Part shown: piece after piece, positions 1 through 7,335 of the stretch
Layout: every line of letters starts with the position of its first letter
Numbering within the stretch: the stretch's first letter is position 1
Assembly (NCBI RefSeq): GCF_000758945.1
Contig: NZ_JRND01000009.1
Coordinates: 1-8,567, forward strand
Origin: Lancefieldella parvula_C
Lineage (GTDB): Bacteria > Actinomycetota > Coriobacteriia > Coriobacteriales > Atopobiaceae
Reading direction: 5' to 3'
DNA: 8,567 nt
The notes under the pieces: model-generated
Databases searched by the model: none
What the model was told of the DNA's origin: nothing
The model's input: only the letters and a program-made list of their open reading frames with translations
Made by a program: the position numbers and the translations under genes

Positions 1-54
1 AAAATATTCGAAAATAGCATAAAAATTTTTACTAAAAATCCATATTTATTACGT

Positions 55-60
55 ATTATA
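55..60 (-). promoter_or_regulatory. Possible leftward -10 element
   Basis: The minus strand reads a consensus TATAAT here. No good -35 lies 17 bp upstream (AATATT at 78-83), and the surrounding DNA is nearly all A and T, so chance matches are likely. If real, it would drive a divergent gene left of the window, with the 65-81 palindrome lying between -10 and -35 as a repressor site would. Confidence 0.18.
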
Positions 61-64
61 TATT

Positions 65-81
65 TATTGTGTATCACAATA
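65..81. repeat. 17-bp palindrome, candidate operator
   Basis: TATTGTG-TAT-CACAATA is a perfect inverted repeat with 7-base arms and a 3-base centre. Its TGTG...CACA form resembles sites for dimeric winged-helix or CRP/FNR-type regulators, but the 3-base centre is shorter than the usual CRP or Rex spacing, so no family is assigned. It sits just upstream of a leftward TATAAT (55-60, minus strand) and within the spacer of a weak rightward pair (TTTATT 63-68, CATAAT 86-91). In DNA this AT-rich, part of the symmetry could be chance. Confidence 0.35.
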
Positions 82-136
82 TTTACATAATTTTCTTAAT
101 TAAATGCCGTTCACGGAAGATAATTTTTACCATTTG

Positions 137-156
137 ATGTTATCTTGTTTTAACAT
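137..156. repeat. Inverted repeat ATGTTA-N8-TAACAT
   Basis: Two perfect 6-base arms at 137-142 and 151-156 are separated by 8 bases. It could be a binding site for a dimeric regulator or a chance palindrome in AT-rich sequence. No promoter element is clearly linked to it. Confidence 0.25.
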
Positions 157-185
157 TTGTGCATTTCTGTGTGTATTTTGTTACT

Positions 186-228
186 AATCTGTCACGAATC
201 TGACCATATTTCACCTACCGTTCACCTA
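186..228. promoter_or_regulatory. Two pairs of direct repeats with 11-bp period, candidate SARP-type operator
   Basis: AATCTG occurs at 186-191 and again at 197-202. TTCACCTA occurs at 210-217 and again at 221-228. Both pairs have an 11-bp period, one turn of the helix. A further copy of the core, CCGTTCAC, stands at 107-114 and matches 218-225 exactly. SARP and OmpR-type winged helices are known to bind short direct repeats with about this period, and the next gene encodes such a domain. Self-regulation is therefore an attractive inference, but the repeats do not match a known SARP consensus by eye. Confidence 0.4.
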
Positions 229-300
229 AACCTTCTCACTTTCTGACAAATTTGGCTTGATTATTTATCCCACACCAAATTTTGAGACAAGAAATGTTAG

Positions 301-315
301 AGCGCATGTAGCGCT
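301..315 (+). repeat. Small stem-loop in the leader of the regulator gene
   Basis: AGCGC (301-305) and GCGCT (311-315) form a 5-bp GC-rich stem with a 5-base loop, ending 17 bases before the ribosome binding site at 333-337. It contrasts with the AT-rich surroundings. Function is unknown; it could be an operator or a leader structure. Confidence 0.25.
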
Positions 316-344
316 TGAGTGTTTGAATAGTAAGGAGAGGTTTT

Positions 345-3300
345 ATGGAGTCAGAAAACAGAGAAACTGCTGGAACAGAGTCGCTGCTCGGTGGGTCTTC
401 TCGCCATGTGATGGGTGACTATAGCAGGGTAGTTCCACCTCAGCACTTCCTCAGAACAATGGAAAAGACCAATAGGCCGCTCGCGCTTTGTGCAGAGCCC
501 TGCATGGGTAAGACCATGTTTTTGCGTGAGTTGGCGGATTATGCGCAATCACACGGATGGACTGTGTATGAAATCTCTCTTTCTAGTTTGTCGGCTAAAG
601 AGGCAACTCAGATCCTTACTAAGAAAAGCACTTCTATCTGCAATGCTAAGAAATCAAAGGCGGTTAAAAGGTTAGTTCTTATTGATGATTTTCCTCCGTC
701 TGACGAGTATTTTGTTGCTCGCCAGGTTAAATCAATTGCGCGCCTTCGTATGGCTGGCTGTCTTGTTGCGATTTCTTTATCTCCTGAAGCTCGTCAGTTA
801 ATCGACGAAGTCCCTAGCGTGTATGTTTTGGGAAAGAATGAGCTGCTCACGTTTATGCCTGGAATAGATAATTCTGAACAATCAATTTTGACTAATATGA
901 GATTGACACGCGGTATTCCAACGCTTGTTTATTCTTTGCCAGTTACATTTTGCGAGCATGGAGATGTGGATGTTCCAATTACGTATCTAACTAGTCTTGC
1001 TTGCGTTGCATCGTATATGCTCAGAAGCTCGCTAGGCATTGAGGAACTTAGGCTCAGGCTGGGCATGATGTTGCTCGGTGTTGGCTCATTTGATGATTTG
1101 AGCCGCATATGCGGACAAGTTGATCTTGAGTATTTGGCCAAGATAGAGCAAGATGCGCCTTTCTTTGGCGTGCATGTAGAAACTAGGCGTTTCTCGTGTA
1201 TTCATGCTACAAGATTTGATGTGTTGAACTTTAATAAACAGGAGCTTGTGGCTCTAGCGGGTAAACATGAAAAGCTTGTTCTGAAAGCTATAGCCCTGCT
1301 GATCGATAGAGAAGATTTCTCTAAGGCTGCGTTTGTGAGCTCGCTGGTTAGAGAAGAGATTATCTGGGAAATTGTTCTTTCTCATGCAGCGGAATTTGTA
1401 GACGCTGGATATATTGAGCTGGTAGATAACGCACTTACTGCCACGCATTCTGACTGTACGCTTGATAACTCAAGTAAAAAAGCTGCTAAGGGAATGGTGG
1501 ATTCGCTGTCTACTGCTAAGGGGCCGATGAATACTAAAGATGCTGATAGGGCATTCAAAAATCTCACTTCATTTAACGGATTTCTAAAGCAAACGGCATA
1601 TATGAGTTTACTGAAGATGATTTTGCAAAAGCCTCTGCCACCTTTGAAAGAAGACCTTGAGCTGGGTCCGCTAGAGAAGAAAATTGCTCTACATAAACGC
1701 GCAATTGATTTAGCTTTGCAAGGAAATTTTAAGTATGCCCTTCAGCTGCTGCTTCTTGAGCAACAGTATGAGAAAGCTGCATCAATAACCTCGTCAATTC
1801 AAGCTGTTGACGTGGAATTGCTTTACGCATTGCTGGGTGTATATCAAAAAGAATTTGATGCGCGCACCTCAGGCTCGCTCTCCTTTTTACAAGAAGGTGA
1901 GGCCGGAGGCCTAAAGGGGTCTGTAGGACTACTTAAATGCGTTCGCTACCTTTTTGAAAAAAGCTCTTCTGTGGGAGACTTATACGATACCGAGCAGCTC
2001 ATCAGCCAAGCCGAACTACAGGGTAATCGTATGATTCAAGTGCCCGCACTTCTTATTGGAGCTCTTCTCAGCCTCAGAAGCAGAGCATATCCCAAAGCGC
2101 AGCTCCAGGCGAGAAGAGCGGTGCTGCTGAGTAGGGAATGGGATTCACTATATGTGGTGCAAGTCGGAAAGATTATTGAAGATATTGCGGGATTTTTCTT
2201 GGGCGTTAAACCTACGGAGAAAAGCCTTGAGGCAATTACCCATCCATCGCTAAAAGCTGCATGTAGAACAATATACAAAGCTCTCTTTAAGAGCGTAAAC
2301 GGACATGCTCCCGTTTGGCTGGATGCGGTTGAGTATGGAGTTCCAGAAAATGCCATGTGGCTTGTGAGAGCGCTTCTGTCTGATGAGTCTGAATTTCAGC
2401 AGTGCTTAGAACGAGAAATGCCTGAAGAATGGCTCCATTACCTACGTTCAAATGAGGGAAAACGAGACATAACAAAATGGAGAGTATTCCGGCAAGGAAC
2501 GGGGGATTCTTGGACTGAAGACTTTGCGGTGAAGGGCGCGCAGGTAGAGAAGGTAATTAACGCTCACCCAGGAGTTTACCTTGCTCTTCTCGGCAGATTT
2601 AGTTTGTCGGTTCAAGGAGAGGAGATTGCTGGCAGAAAAATTGCCTATCGATCGGCAAAGGCGCTGCTTGTGTATTTGGCGCTTGCTCACAATCACATGA
2701 GCTTTAGGTCGCAGATTGCGCAGCAGATTTGGCCGGAGGCTGATCAAGCACATTGGCAAGAGCGCCTGTATCAAGCAACTCGAGTTATTCGCAAAGAGGT
2801 CCAGGAGATTCAGACAGATTGTGAGCCTTTGGAAGCATCTCGGATTGAAAAGACACTTGGTTTTAATCCCCAGCAGGTGACCGTAGATATTGATATTTTT
2901 ACGCGATTAGCAAAAAGTGTGGCGTCATCGAACAGCGATGAAGACATAGTGCATCTGGCTAAGCAGGCGGAAGAGCTGTACCAAGGGGATTTGTATCTTC
3001 CTGAGGATGAATGCTTTAGGTTTGCAGATCCCATTCGAGTTGCCCTGAGAGATCAATACATAGATACCATGGTAACGGCTTCGGTGGCTGCTTTGAGAAT
3101 TACCCACTATACGCTTGCGGTGCATTTTGCAGAGCTCGCCTACCTTGTTGATGATATGCGAGAGGACACACTTATGGCGCTCATTCAGGCACTGAGAAAA
3201 TGTGGTCGGGCGCAGGATGCGCAGCATTACTACGATTTGTACGTGCAGAAATACGTTATGAAGCGTAGAAAAATGCCGTCTAAACAGCTCAGGATGATTG

Positions 3301-3380
3301 CAGGTGCAGAAAAGGGAAAAGAATCAATAGAAACTAGTGGTGGAGAAATAACGAAATTGGGATTTTACGACGCCATGTAG
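345..3380 (+). CDS. Large ATPase-SARP (BTAD) transcriptional regulator, 1,011 aa
   Basis: Probable cytoplasmic transcription factor. Residues about 30-165 look like a P-loop NTPase: AEPCMGKT at 50-57 is a Walker A in which the first glycine is alanine, and RLVLIDD at 109-115 is a Walker B. Residues about 200-740 are mostly helical; the stretch around 455-640 resembles TPR-like repeats. Residues about 743-835 (from GVYLALLGRFSL) match the OmpR-type winged helix of SARP activators. Residues about 845-985 match the bacterial transcriptional activation domain (BTAD). Classic large SARPs carry winged helix and BTAD first and the ATPase later; here the order is reversed, closer to MalT/LAL layout with a SARP output domain. 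The start follows AAGGAG at 332-337, 7 bases from ATG. AGA, AGG and ATA codons are used freely, unlike secA. It ends in TAG. The ligand and targets are unknown; autoregulation through the 186-228 repeats is possible. Confidence 0.85.
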   Translation: MESENRETAGTESLLGGSSRHVMGDYSRVVPPQHFLRTMEKTNRPLALCAEPCMGKTMFLRELADYAQSHGWTVYEISLSSLSAKEATQILTKKSTSICNAKKSKAVKRLVLIDDFPPSDEYFVARQVKSIARLRMAGCLVAISLSPEARQLIDEVPSVYVLGKNELLTFMPGIDNSEQSILTNMRLTRGIPTLVYSLPVTFCEHGDVDVPITYLTSLACVASYMLRSSLGIEELRLRLGMMLLGVGSFDDLSRICGQVDLEYLAKIEQDAPFFGVHVETRRFSCIHATRFDVLNFNKQELVALAGKHEKLVLKAIALLIDREDFSKAAFVSSLVREEIIWEIVLSHAAEFVDAGYIELVDNALTATHSDCTLDNSSKKAAKGMVDSLSTAKGPMNTKDADRAFKNLTSFNGFLKQTAYMSLLKMILQKPLPPLKEDLELGPLEKKIALHKRAIDLALQGNFKYALQLLLLEQQYEKAASITSSIQAVDVELLYALLGVYQKEFDARTSGSLSFLQEGEAGGLKGSVGLLKCVRYLFEKSSSVGDLYDTEQLISQAELQGNRMIQVPALLIGALLSLRSRAYPKAQLQARRAVLLSREWDSLYVVQVGKIIEDIAGFFLGVKPTEKSLEAITHPSLKAACRTIYKALFKSVNGHAPVWLDAVEYGVPENAMWLVRALLSDESEFQQCLEREMPEEWLHYLRSNEGKRDITKWRVFRQGTGDSWTEDFAVKGAQVEKVINAHPGVYLALLGRFSLSVQGEEIAGRKIAYRSAKALLVYLALAHNHMSFRSQIAQQIWPEADQAHWQERLYQATRVIRKEVQEIQTDCEPLEASRIEKTLGFNPQQVTVDIDIFTRLAKSVASSNSDEDIVHLAKQAEELYQGDLYLPEDECFRFADPIRVALRDQYIDTMVTASVAALRITHYTLAVHFAELAYLVDDMREDTLMALIQALRKCGRAQDAQHYYDLYVQKYVMKRRKMPSKQLRMIAGAEKGKESIETSGGEITKLGFYDAM

Positions 3381-3386
3381 TGTGAT

Positions 3387-3415
3387 TCAAGCAGTTAGAC
3401 GGGGTATGATATATA
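3387..3415 (+). promoter_or_regulatory. Candidate extended -10 promoter for secA-prfB-yitT
   Basis: TG at 3407-3408, one base, then TATATA at 3410-3415 form an extended -10. TTCAAG at 3387-3392 is a weak -35 with a 17-bp spacer. TATGAT at 3405-3410 is an overlapping alternative -10. The predicted start near 3422 would give a leader of about 50 bases. There is no terminator hairpin between the regulator gene (stop 3378-3380) and this point, so read-through from upstream is also possible. Confidence 0.4.
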
Positions 3416-3429
3416 AGTTGAATACTGTG

Positions 3430-3448
3430 TCTATCAACCGAAGATAGA
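3430..3448 (+). promoter_or_regulatory. Small stem-loop in the secA leader
   Basis: TCTATC (3430-3435) pairs perfectly with GATAGA (3443-3448) around a 7-base loop. The right arm includes the A of an upstream in-frame ATG at 3448 and would help hide that start, while the ribosome binding site at 3460-3464 stays free. The 6-bp stem is weak, so a regulatory role is only a possibility. Confidence 0.3.
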
Positions 3449-3459
3449 TGCCCGACGTC

Positions 3460-3464
3460 AAGGA
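3460..3464 (+). promoter_or_regulatory. Ribosome binding site that sets the secA start
   Basis: AAGGA lies 7 bases before ATG 3472. The earlier in-frame ATG at 3448 has no comparable purine-rich site in front of it. The later ATG also gives the normal SecA beginning (MPNFLSKIL). Confidence 0.7.
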
Positions 3465-3471
3465 AAAAGCT

Positions 3472-6222
3472 ATGCCTAATTTCCTCTCTAAGATTCTGTC
3501 CTTTGGCGCTGACAAGGACCTCAAAGCATATCAGCGTATTGTCGAGAAGATCAATGCGCTTGAGCCAACAATGCAGGAAATGAGCGATGAAGAGCTTCAG
3601 GCTCAGACCGAGAAGTTCAAGGCTCGCTATGCTGAAGGAGAAAGTCTAGACGATCTTCTCCCAGAGGCTTTTGCGACGGTACGTGAGGCGTCAGTAAGAA
3701 CTATTGGTCAGCGTCACTTTGATGTCCAGCTCATCGGTGGTATCGCGCTGCATAAGGGCACTATCGCAGAGATGAAGACCGGTGAAGGTAAGACGCTTGT
3801 CTCCACTCTTGCTGGTTACCTTAACGCACTGAGCGGCGAAGGCGTTCACATCGTTACGGTCAATGACTACCTGGCTAAACGAGACAGTGAGTGGATGGGC
3901 ACCATCTACAAGTTCTTGGGCATCAGTGTTGGCCTTCTGCAGAACGGCATGCGACTGAGCCTTAAAAAGCCTGCATATGAGGCAGATATTACGTACGGTA
4001 CAAACTCAGAGTTTGGCTTTGACTACCTGCGCGACAACATGGTCACTCGCCCAGAGATGCGTGTTCAGCGTGGACACCACTACGCCATCGTCGACGAGGT
4101 TGACTCCATCCTTATCGATGAGGCTCGTACTCCTCTGATTATTTCTGGCGCTGGCACTAAATCCGCAGGTACCTATAAGGATTTTGCAAAGGCAGTTCGT
4201 GGATTAACTCCAGATGTTGACTTTGAGATGGATGAGGCAAAGCACACCATTGCAACAACAGAGATTGGTCTCGAGAAGGTCGAGCGCGCTCTCAACATTG
4301 ACGATATCTACAACGATGAGACTGGCCAGCTAGTCAATCACCTTCAGCAGGCGCTGAAGGCTGAGTATATGTTCCATCGTGACCAGCAGTATGTTGTCAT
4401 TGACGGCGAAGTAAAGATTGTTGATGAGTTTACTGGTCGTATCATGGAAGGCCGTCGTTATTCTGAAGGTCTTCACCAGGCAATTGAGGCAAAAGAGAAC
4501 GTTCAGGTACGTGAAGAAAATCAGACTCTGGCAACTATCACCCTCCAGAACTACTTCCTCATGTACGACAAGCTCTCCGGTATGACCGGTACCGCAATGA
4601 CCGAGGATGCAGAGTTCCGTGAGGTTTATCACGTTCCTGTTCAGGTTATTCCACCTAACCGTCCGGTTAAGCGTGAAGACCTCGATGACCTGGTCTATCG
4701 TACTATTGGTGCTAAGTTTGAGGCTGTCGTAAGAGACGTTGAAGAGCGTCATCAGAATGGTCAGCCAGTACTTGTTGGTACCGTTTCCATTGACAACTCC
4801 GAGCGTATTTCTCGCATTCTGTCTAAACGCGGCATTAAACATAATGTTCTGAACGCTAAGTTCCATGAGCGTGAGGCACAGATTATTGCTCAGGCTGGTC
4901 GTGAGGGTGCAGTTACTATTGCAACCAACATGGCAGGTCGTGGTACCGATATTCTTTTGGGCGGCAACCCAGATGTCATGGCTGAAGATATCCTTCGTAA
5001 CCAGGGAATTGAGCCAGCTGAGGCTACTCAGGAGCAAAAAGAAGCTGCGCGCAAAGAAGCAAAGGAAATCTGCGCTACTGAGCGTGAGGCAGTAACTGCT
5101 GCGGGTGGTTTGTGCGTTATTGGTACCGAGCGTCATGAGAGCCGTCGTATTGACAATCAGCTTCGTGGTCGTTCTGGTCGTCAGGGAGACCCTGGTCAGA
5201 CCCAGTTCTACCTTTCTCTTGAAGATGATTTGATGCGCCGCTTTGGTGGAGATCGCATGGATGGCGTTGCAGCAATGATGCAGCGCTATGAACTTCCAGA
5301 CGATATGCCAATTAAGGCAAAGATTGTTACCAAGCTTGTCGAGGGCGCCCAGCGCAAGGTTGAGGAAGTCAACTTTGCAATGCGTAAGAACGTCCTTGAT
5401 TACGACGATGTTATGAACAAACAGCGTCAGGTCATTTACGCAGAGAGAAACAAGATTCTTGACGGCAAGGATCTTATGGAGCTCATCGAGACAGTCACTG
5501 CTTCTACTACTCAGCGCATTTGCGAGGAGTTCTGTTACGGAGATGCTGACGAGTGGGATCTTGAGGGTCTTGAGAAGTGGCTCACTGAACTTACTGGTAA
5601 GACTGATCTTCCAGAGTTTACCGAGGACACCAAGTTTGATCAGCTTGAAGAGGATGTCACCGCGTTTGTCCAAAAGACTTTTGACGAGAAGACCCAGAAG
5701 CTTGGCGAAGAAGTTATGCGTGAGCTTGCTGCTCAGGTAATGCTTCGTGTCATTGACACTCGCTGGATGGCATATCTCCAGGAGATGGATTACTTAAAGA
5801 CTGGTATTGGTCTTCGTGGTTTTGGTCAGCGCGATCCTCTGGTTGAGTACAAGACCGAGGCATATGAGGCATTTACGCTGCTGGTAAACACCATGTATGA
5901 GGACTTCCTCCGTACTATTCTTCGCCTTGAGCTGGTCAATCGCCCACGTCAGAATACTGAGGCAGAGGCATTCCAGAATGCTCACTATTCTGGTGGAGAA
6001 GAGACTGACGGCGATCAAAAGGCACTTAAGCAAGGTAAGAGCATGCTTAAGAATGCCGCAGCTATTGGAAAGAGTCCACAGGGAACCGGCGCCAGCCAGT
6101 CTTCTGTATCAACCTACCGTAAGTCTGACGATCCAAATCCTTACGTCAACGTTGGTCGTAATGACCCTTGCCCATGTGGAAGTGGCAAAAAGTTTAAGAA
6201 CTGCCACGGCCGAAATAGGTAA
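3472..6222 (+). CDS. secA: Preprotein translocase ATPase SecA, 916 aa
   Basis: SecA is the motor that uses ATP to push unfolded preproteins through the SecYEG channel at the inner face of the cytoplasmic membrane. Motifs visible: Walker A MKTGEGKT at 101-108; TYGTNSEFGFDYLRDN at 174-189; Walker B with DEVD at 208-211; TNMAGRGTDILLGG at 485-498; QLRGRSGRQGDPG at 563-575, which carries the arginine finger of the second motor domain; and DYDDVMNKQR at 643-652 in the scaffold region. The C-terminus carries the zinc-binding tail CPCGSGKKFKNCH with C900, C902, C911 and H912, which contacts SecB or the ribosome in other bacteria. Length is normal for the family, so this is the housekeeping SecA1 type rather than a shortened SecA2. 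ATG 3472 is preferred over ATG 3448 (924 aa) because of its ribosome binding site and N-terminus. Arg codons are mostly CGT/CGC, as in highly expressed genes. It is the first gene of an operon with prfB, 2 bp downstream. Confidence 0.97.
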   Translation: MPNFLSKILSFGADKDLKAYQRIVEKINALEPTMQEMSDEELQAQTEKFKARYAEGESLDDLLPEAFATVREASVRTIGQRHFDVQLIGGIALHKGTIAEMKTGEGKTLVSTLAGYLNALSGEGVHIVTVNDYLAKRDSEWMGTIYKFLGISVGLLQNGMRLSLKKPAYEADITYGTNSEFGFDYLRDNMVTRPEMRVQRGHHYAIVDEVDSILIDEARTPLIISGAGTKSAGTYKDFAKAVRGLTPDVDFEMDEAKHTIATTEIGLEKVERALNIDDIYNDETGQLVNHLQQALKAEYMFHRDQQYVVIDGEVKIVDEFTGRIMEGRRYSEGLHQAIEAKENVQVREENQTLATITLQNYFLMYDKLSGMTGTAMTEDAEFREVYHVPVQVIPPNRPVKREDLDDLVYRTIGAKFEAVVRDVEERHQNGQPVLVGTVSIDNSERISRILSKRGIKHNVLNAKFHEREAQIIAQAGREGAVTIATNMAGRGTDILLGGNPDVMAEDILRNQGIEPAEATQEQKEAARKEAKEICATEREAVTAAGGLCVIGTERHESRRIDNQLRGRSGRQGDPGQTQFYLSLEDDLMRRFGGDRMDGVAAMMQRYELPDDMPIKAKIVTKLVEGAQRKVEEVNFAMRKNVLDYDDVMNKQRQVIYAERNKILDGKDLMELIETVTASTTQRICEEFCYGDADEWDLEGLEKWLTELTGKTDLPEFTEDTKFDQLEEDVTAFVQKTFDEKTQKLGEEVMRELAAQVMLRVIDTRWMAYLQEMDYLKTGIGLRGFGQRDPLVEYKTEAYEAFTLLVNTMYEDFLRTILRLELVNRPRQNTEAEAFQNAHYSGGEETDGDQKALKQGKSMLKNAAAIGKSPQGTGASQSSVSTYRKSDDPNPYVNVGRNDPCPCGSGKKFKNCHGRNR

Positions 6223-6224
6223 GA

Positions 6225-7334
6225 ATGGCTGATACAGAGGGTGTTTCGCTCCAAGCTTTAGCGGAGCGTCTCTCTGAGGTAGAAGGATATCTTCACCTCA
6301 CTGAGAAGCGTCAGCAAATTTCAGAACTTGAGGCAGAAAGTGCTCGTCCCAACTTCTGGGACGACGCTGAAGCTGCACAAAAAATAATGACCCAACTAGC
6401 GTCACTTCGCGATGATGTTGCTGGAATTGATAGAGCTAAAGAGAAACTCGGTGATGTTGAGGCCGCTTTTGAGCTTGGAACAGAACTTGAAGACCAAGCA
6501 TCACTCGACGAATCTCAAGCACTTGCGGTATCTCTTGAAAAAGACTTGTCAAAGCTTGAGCTTTCAAGCTGGTTTACTGATGAACTTGATCATGGTGACG
6601 CAATTGTTACTATTAAGCCAGGTCAGGGTGGTCTTGAGGCTCAAGACTGGTGCGAGATGCTTTTTCGCATGTATCTCAAATATTGCGATCGCCGTTGTTG
6701 GAAAGTTGATATCAACGACGCTCCTGTTGCAGAGGTTATTGGTCTTGACCGCGCAACCTTTACGGTAAGTGGCAAAAATGCTTATGGCATGCTTCGTGCA
6801 GAACAGGGCGTGCATCGTCTGGTAAGAATTTCTCCTACTGATGATAAGAAACGCAGGCAGACGTCATTTGCTGGTGTAGAAGTTTTACCTGTTCTTCCTG
6901 AAGATATTGAAGTTGCTATTGACCCCAATGACCTGCGTATTGACGTTTACCATGCATCTGGTCCAGGAGGTCAGGGAGTTAACACTACAGACTCGGCAGT
7001 TCGTATTACACATATTCCAACAGGAACGGTAGTAACCTGCCAAAACGAACGCAGCCAGCTTCAGAACAAAGCTGCAGCAATGAATATCTTACGCAGTCGT
7101 TTGTATGAGATTGAAAAGGAGAAACGCGAAGCTGAGCTGGATGAGCTTCGCGGTCCAAAGAGAGAAATCTCGTTTGGCAATCAAATTAGGAGTTATGTTC
7201 TTTATCCTTATCAGCTCATTAAGGACTTAAGAACAGGTGCAGAAACAGGAAACGTAGAGTCCGTTCTTTCAGACGGCGATCTTGATCAGTTCATCATTGC
7301 GTACCATCGCTGGGTTGTTGGCGGAAAGGATTAG
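6225..7334 (+). CDS. prfB: Peptide chain release factor 2, 369 aa, no frameshift site
   Basis: RF2 recognises UGA and UAA in the ribosomal A site and triggers release of the finished peptide. The catalytic GGQ is at 248-250 within SGPGGQGVN, followed by the usual DSAVRITHIPTG. The stop-codon recognition loop reads SPT at 203-205 (nt 6831-6839), where RF2 normally has SPF; the flanks (VHRLVRI before, RRQTSF after) are standard. Many RF2 genes need a programmed +1 frameshift at CTT TGA C. Here the same place reads GGA TAT CTT CAC (codons 21-24), so GYL is kept but the stop is absent and the frame is open throughout. The gene begins 2 bp after the secA stop with only a weak AGG (6217-6219), suggesting translational coupling. 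It ends in TAG, which RF1 and not RF2 reads. The residue matching E. coli Thr246 is alanine (A244), as in most bacteria. Confidence 0.97.
   Translation: MADTEGVSLQALAERLSEVEGYLHLTEKRQQISELEAESARPNFWDDAEAAQKIMTQLASLRDDVAGIDRAKEKLGDVEAAFELGTELEDQASLDESQALAVSLEKDLSKLELSSWFTDELDHGDAIVTIKPGQGGLEAQDWCEMLFRMYLKYCDRRCWKVDINDAPVAEVIGLDRATFTVSGKNAYGMLRAEQGVHRLVRISPTDDKKRRQTSFAGVEVLPVLPEDIEVAIDPNDLRIDVYHASGPGGQGVNTTDSAVRITHIPTGTVVTCQNERSQLQNKAAAMNILRSRLYEIEKEKREAELDELRGPKREISFGNQIRSYVLYPYQLIKDLRTGAETGNVESVLSDGDLDQFIIAYHRWVVGGKD
7323..7330 (+). promoter_or_regulatory. Ribosome binding site supporting the GTG start of the yitT-like gene
   Basis: GGAAAGGA lies within the last codons of prfB and ends 5 bases before GTG 7336. 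It favours GTG over the more upstream ATG 7282, and implies that ribosomes ending prfB at TAG 7332-7334 can restart almost in place. Confidence 0.6.
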
Positions 7335-7335
7335 T

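Larger units (their letters stand above)
1..344. other. AT-rich non-coding region upstream of the SARP-type regulator
   Basis: No open frame longer than about 16 codons with a ribosome binding site is present on either strand. The first 160 bases are extremely rich in A and T, and composition becomes more balanced toward the gene. The stretch holds short inverted repeats at 65-81, 107-116, 137-156 and 301-315, and 11-bp-spaced direct repeats at 186-228. I see no convincing sigma-70 promoter pair for the downstream gene. CTGACA at 243-248 is a good -35 match, but only TATCCC lies at the right distance (266-271). The region probably holds the control elements of the regulator and of whatever lies left of the window. 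Confidence 0.7.

Noticed and set aside
137..187. 16-codon cysteine-rich ORF in the left AT-rich region
   Set aside because: No ribosome binding site and no linked gene arrangement typical of a leader peptide; short frames of this size are common by chance.
294..311. Five-codon ORF (MLERM) before the regulator
   Set aside because: It has only a weak purine stretch in front and no attenuator-like structure or codon run to suggest a regulatory peptide.
3448..3471. Upstream ATG as the secA start
   Set aside because: It lacks a good ribosome binding site and its first base lies in a small stem-loop, while ATG 3472 has AAGGA at ideal spacing and gives the usual SecA N-terminus.
4330..5673. 447-codon open frame antisense to secA
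   Set aside because: It lies wholly opposite a clearly conserved gene, has no recognisable domain, and is of the kind produced by strong codon bias on the other strand.
7282..7335. ATG 7282 as the start of the yitT-like gene
   Set aside because: It would overlap prfB by 53 bases and add 18 residues not expected in the family; GTG 7336 has a good ribosome binding site.
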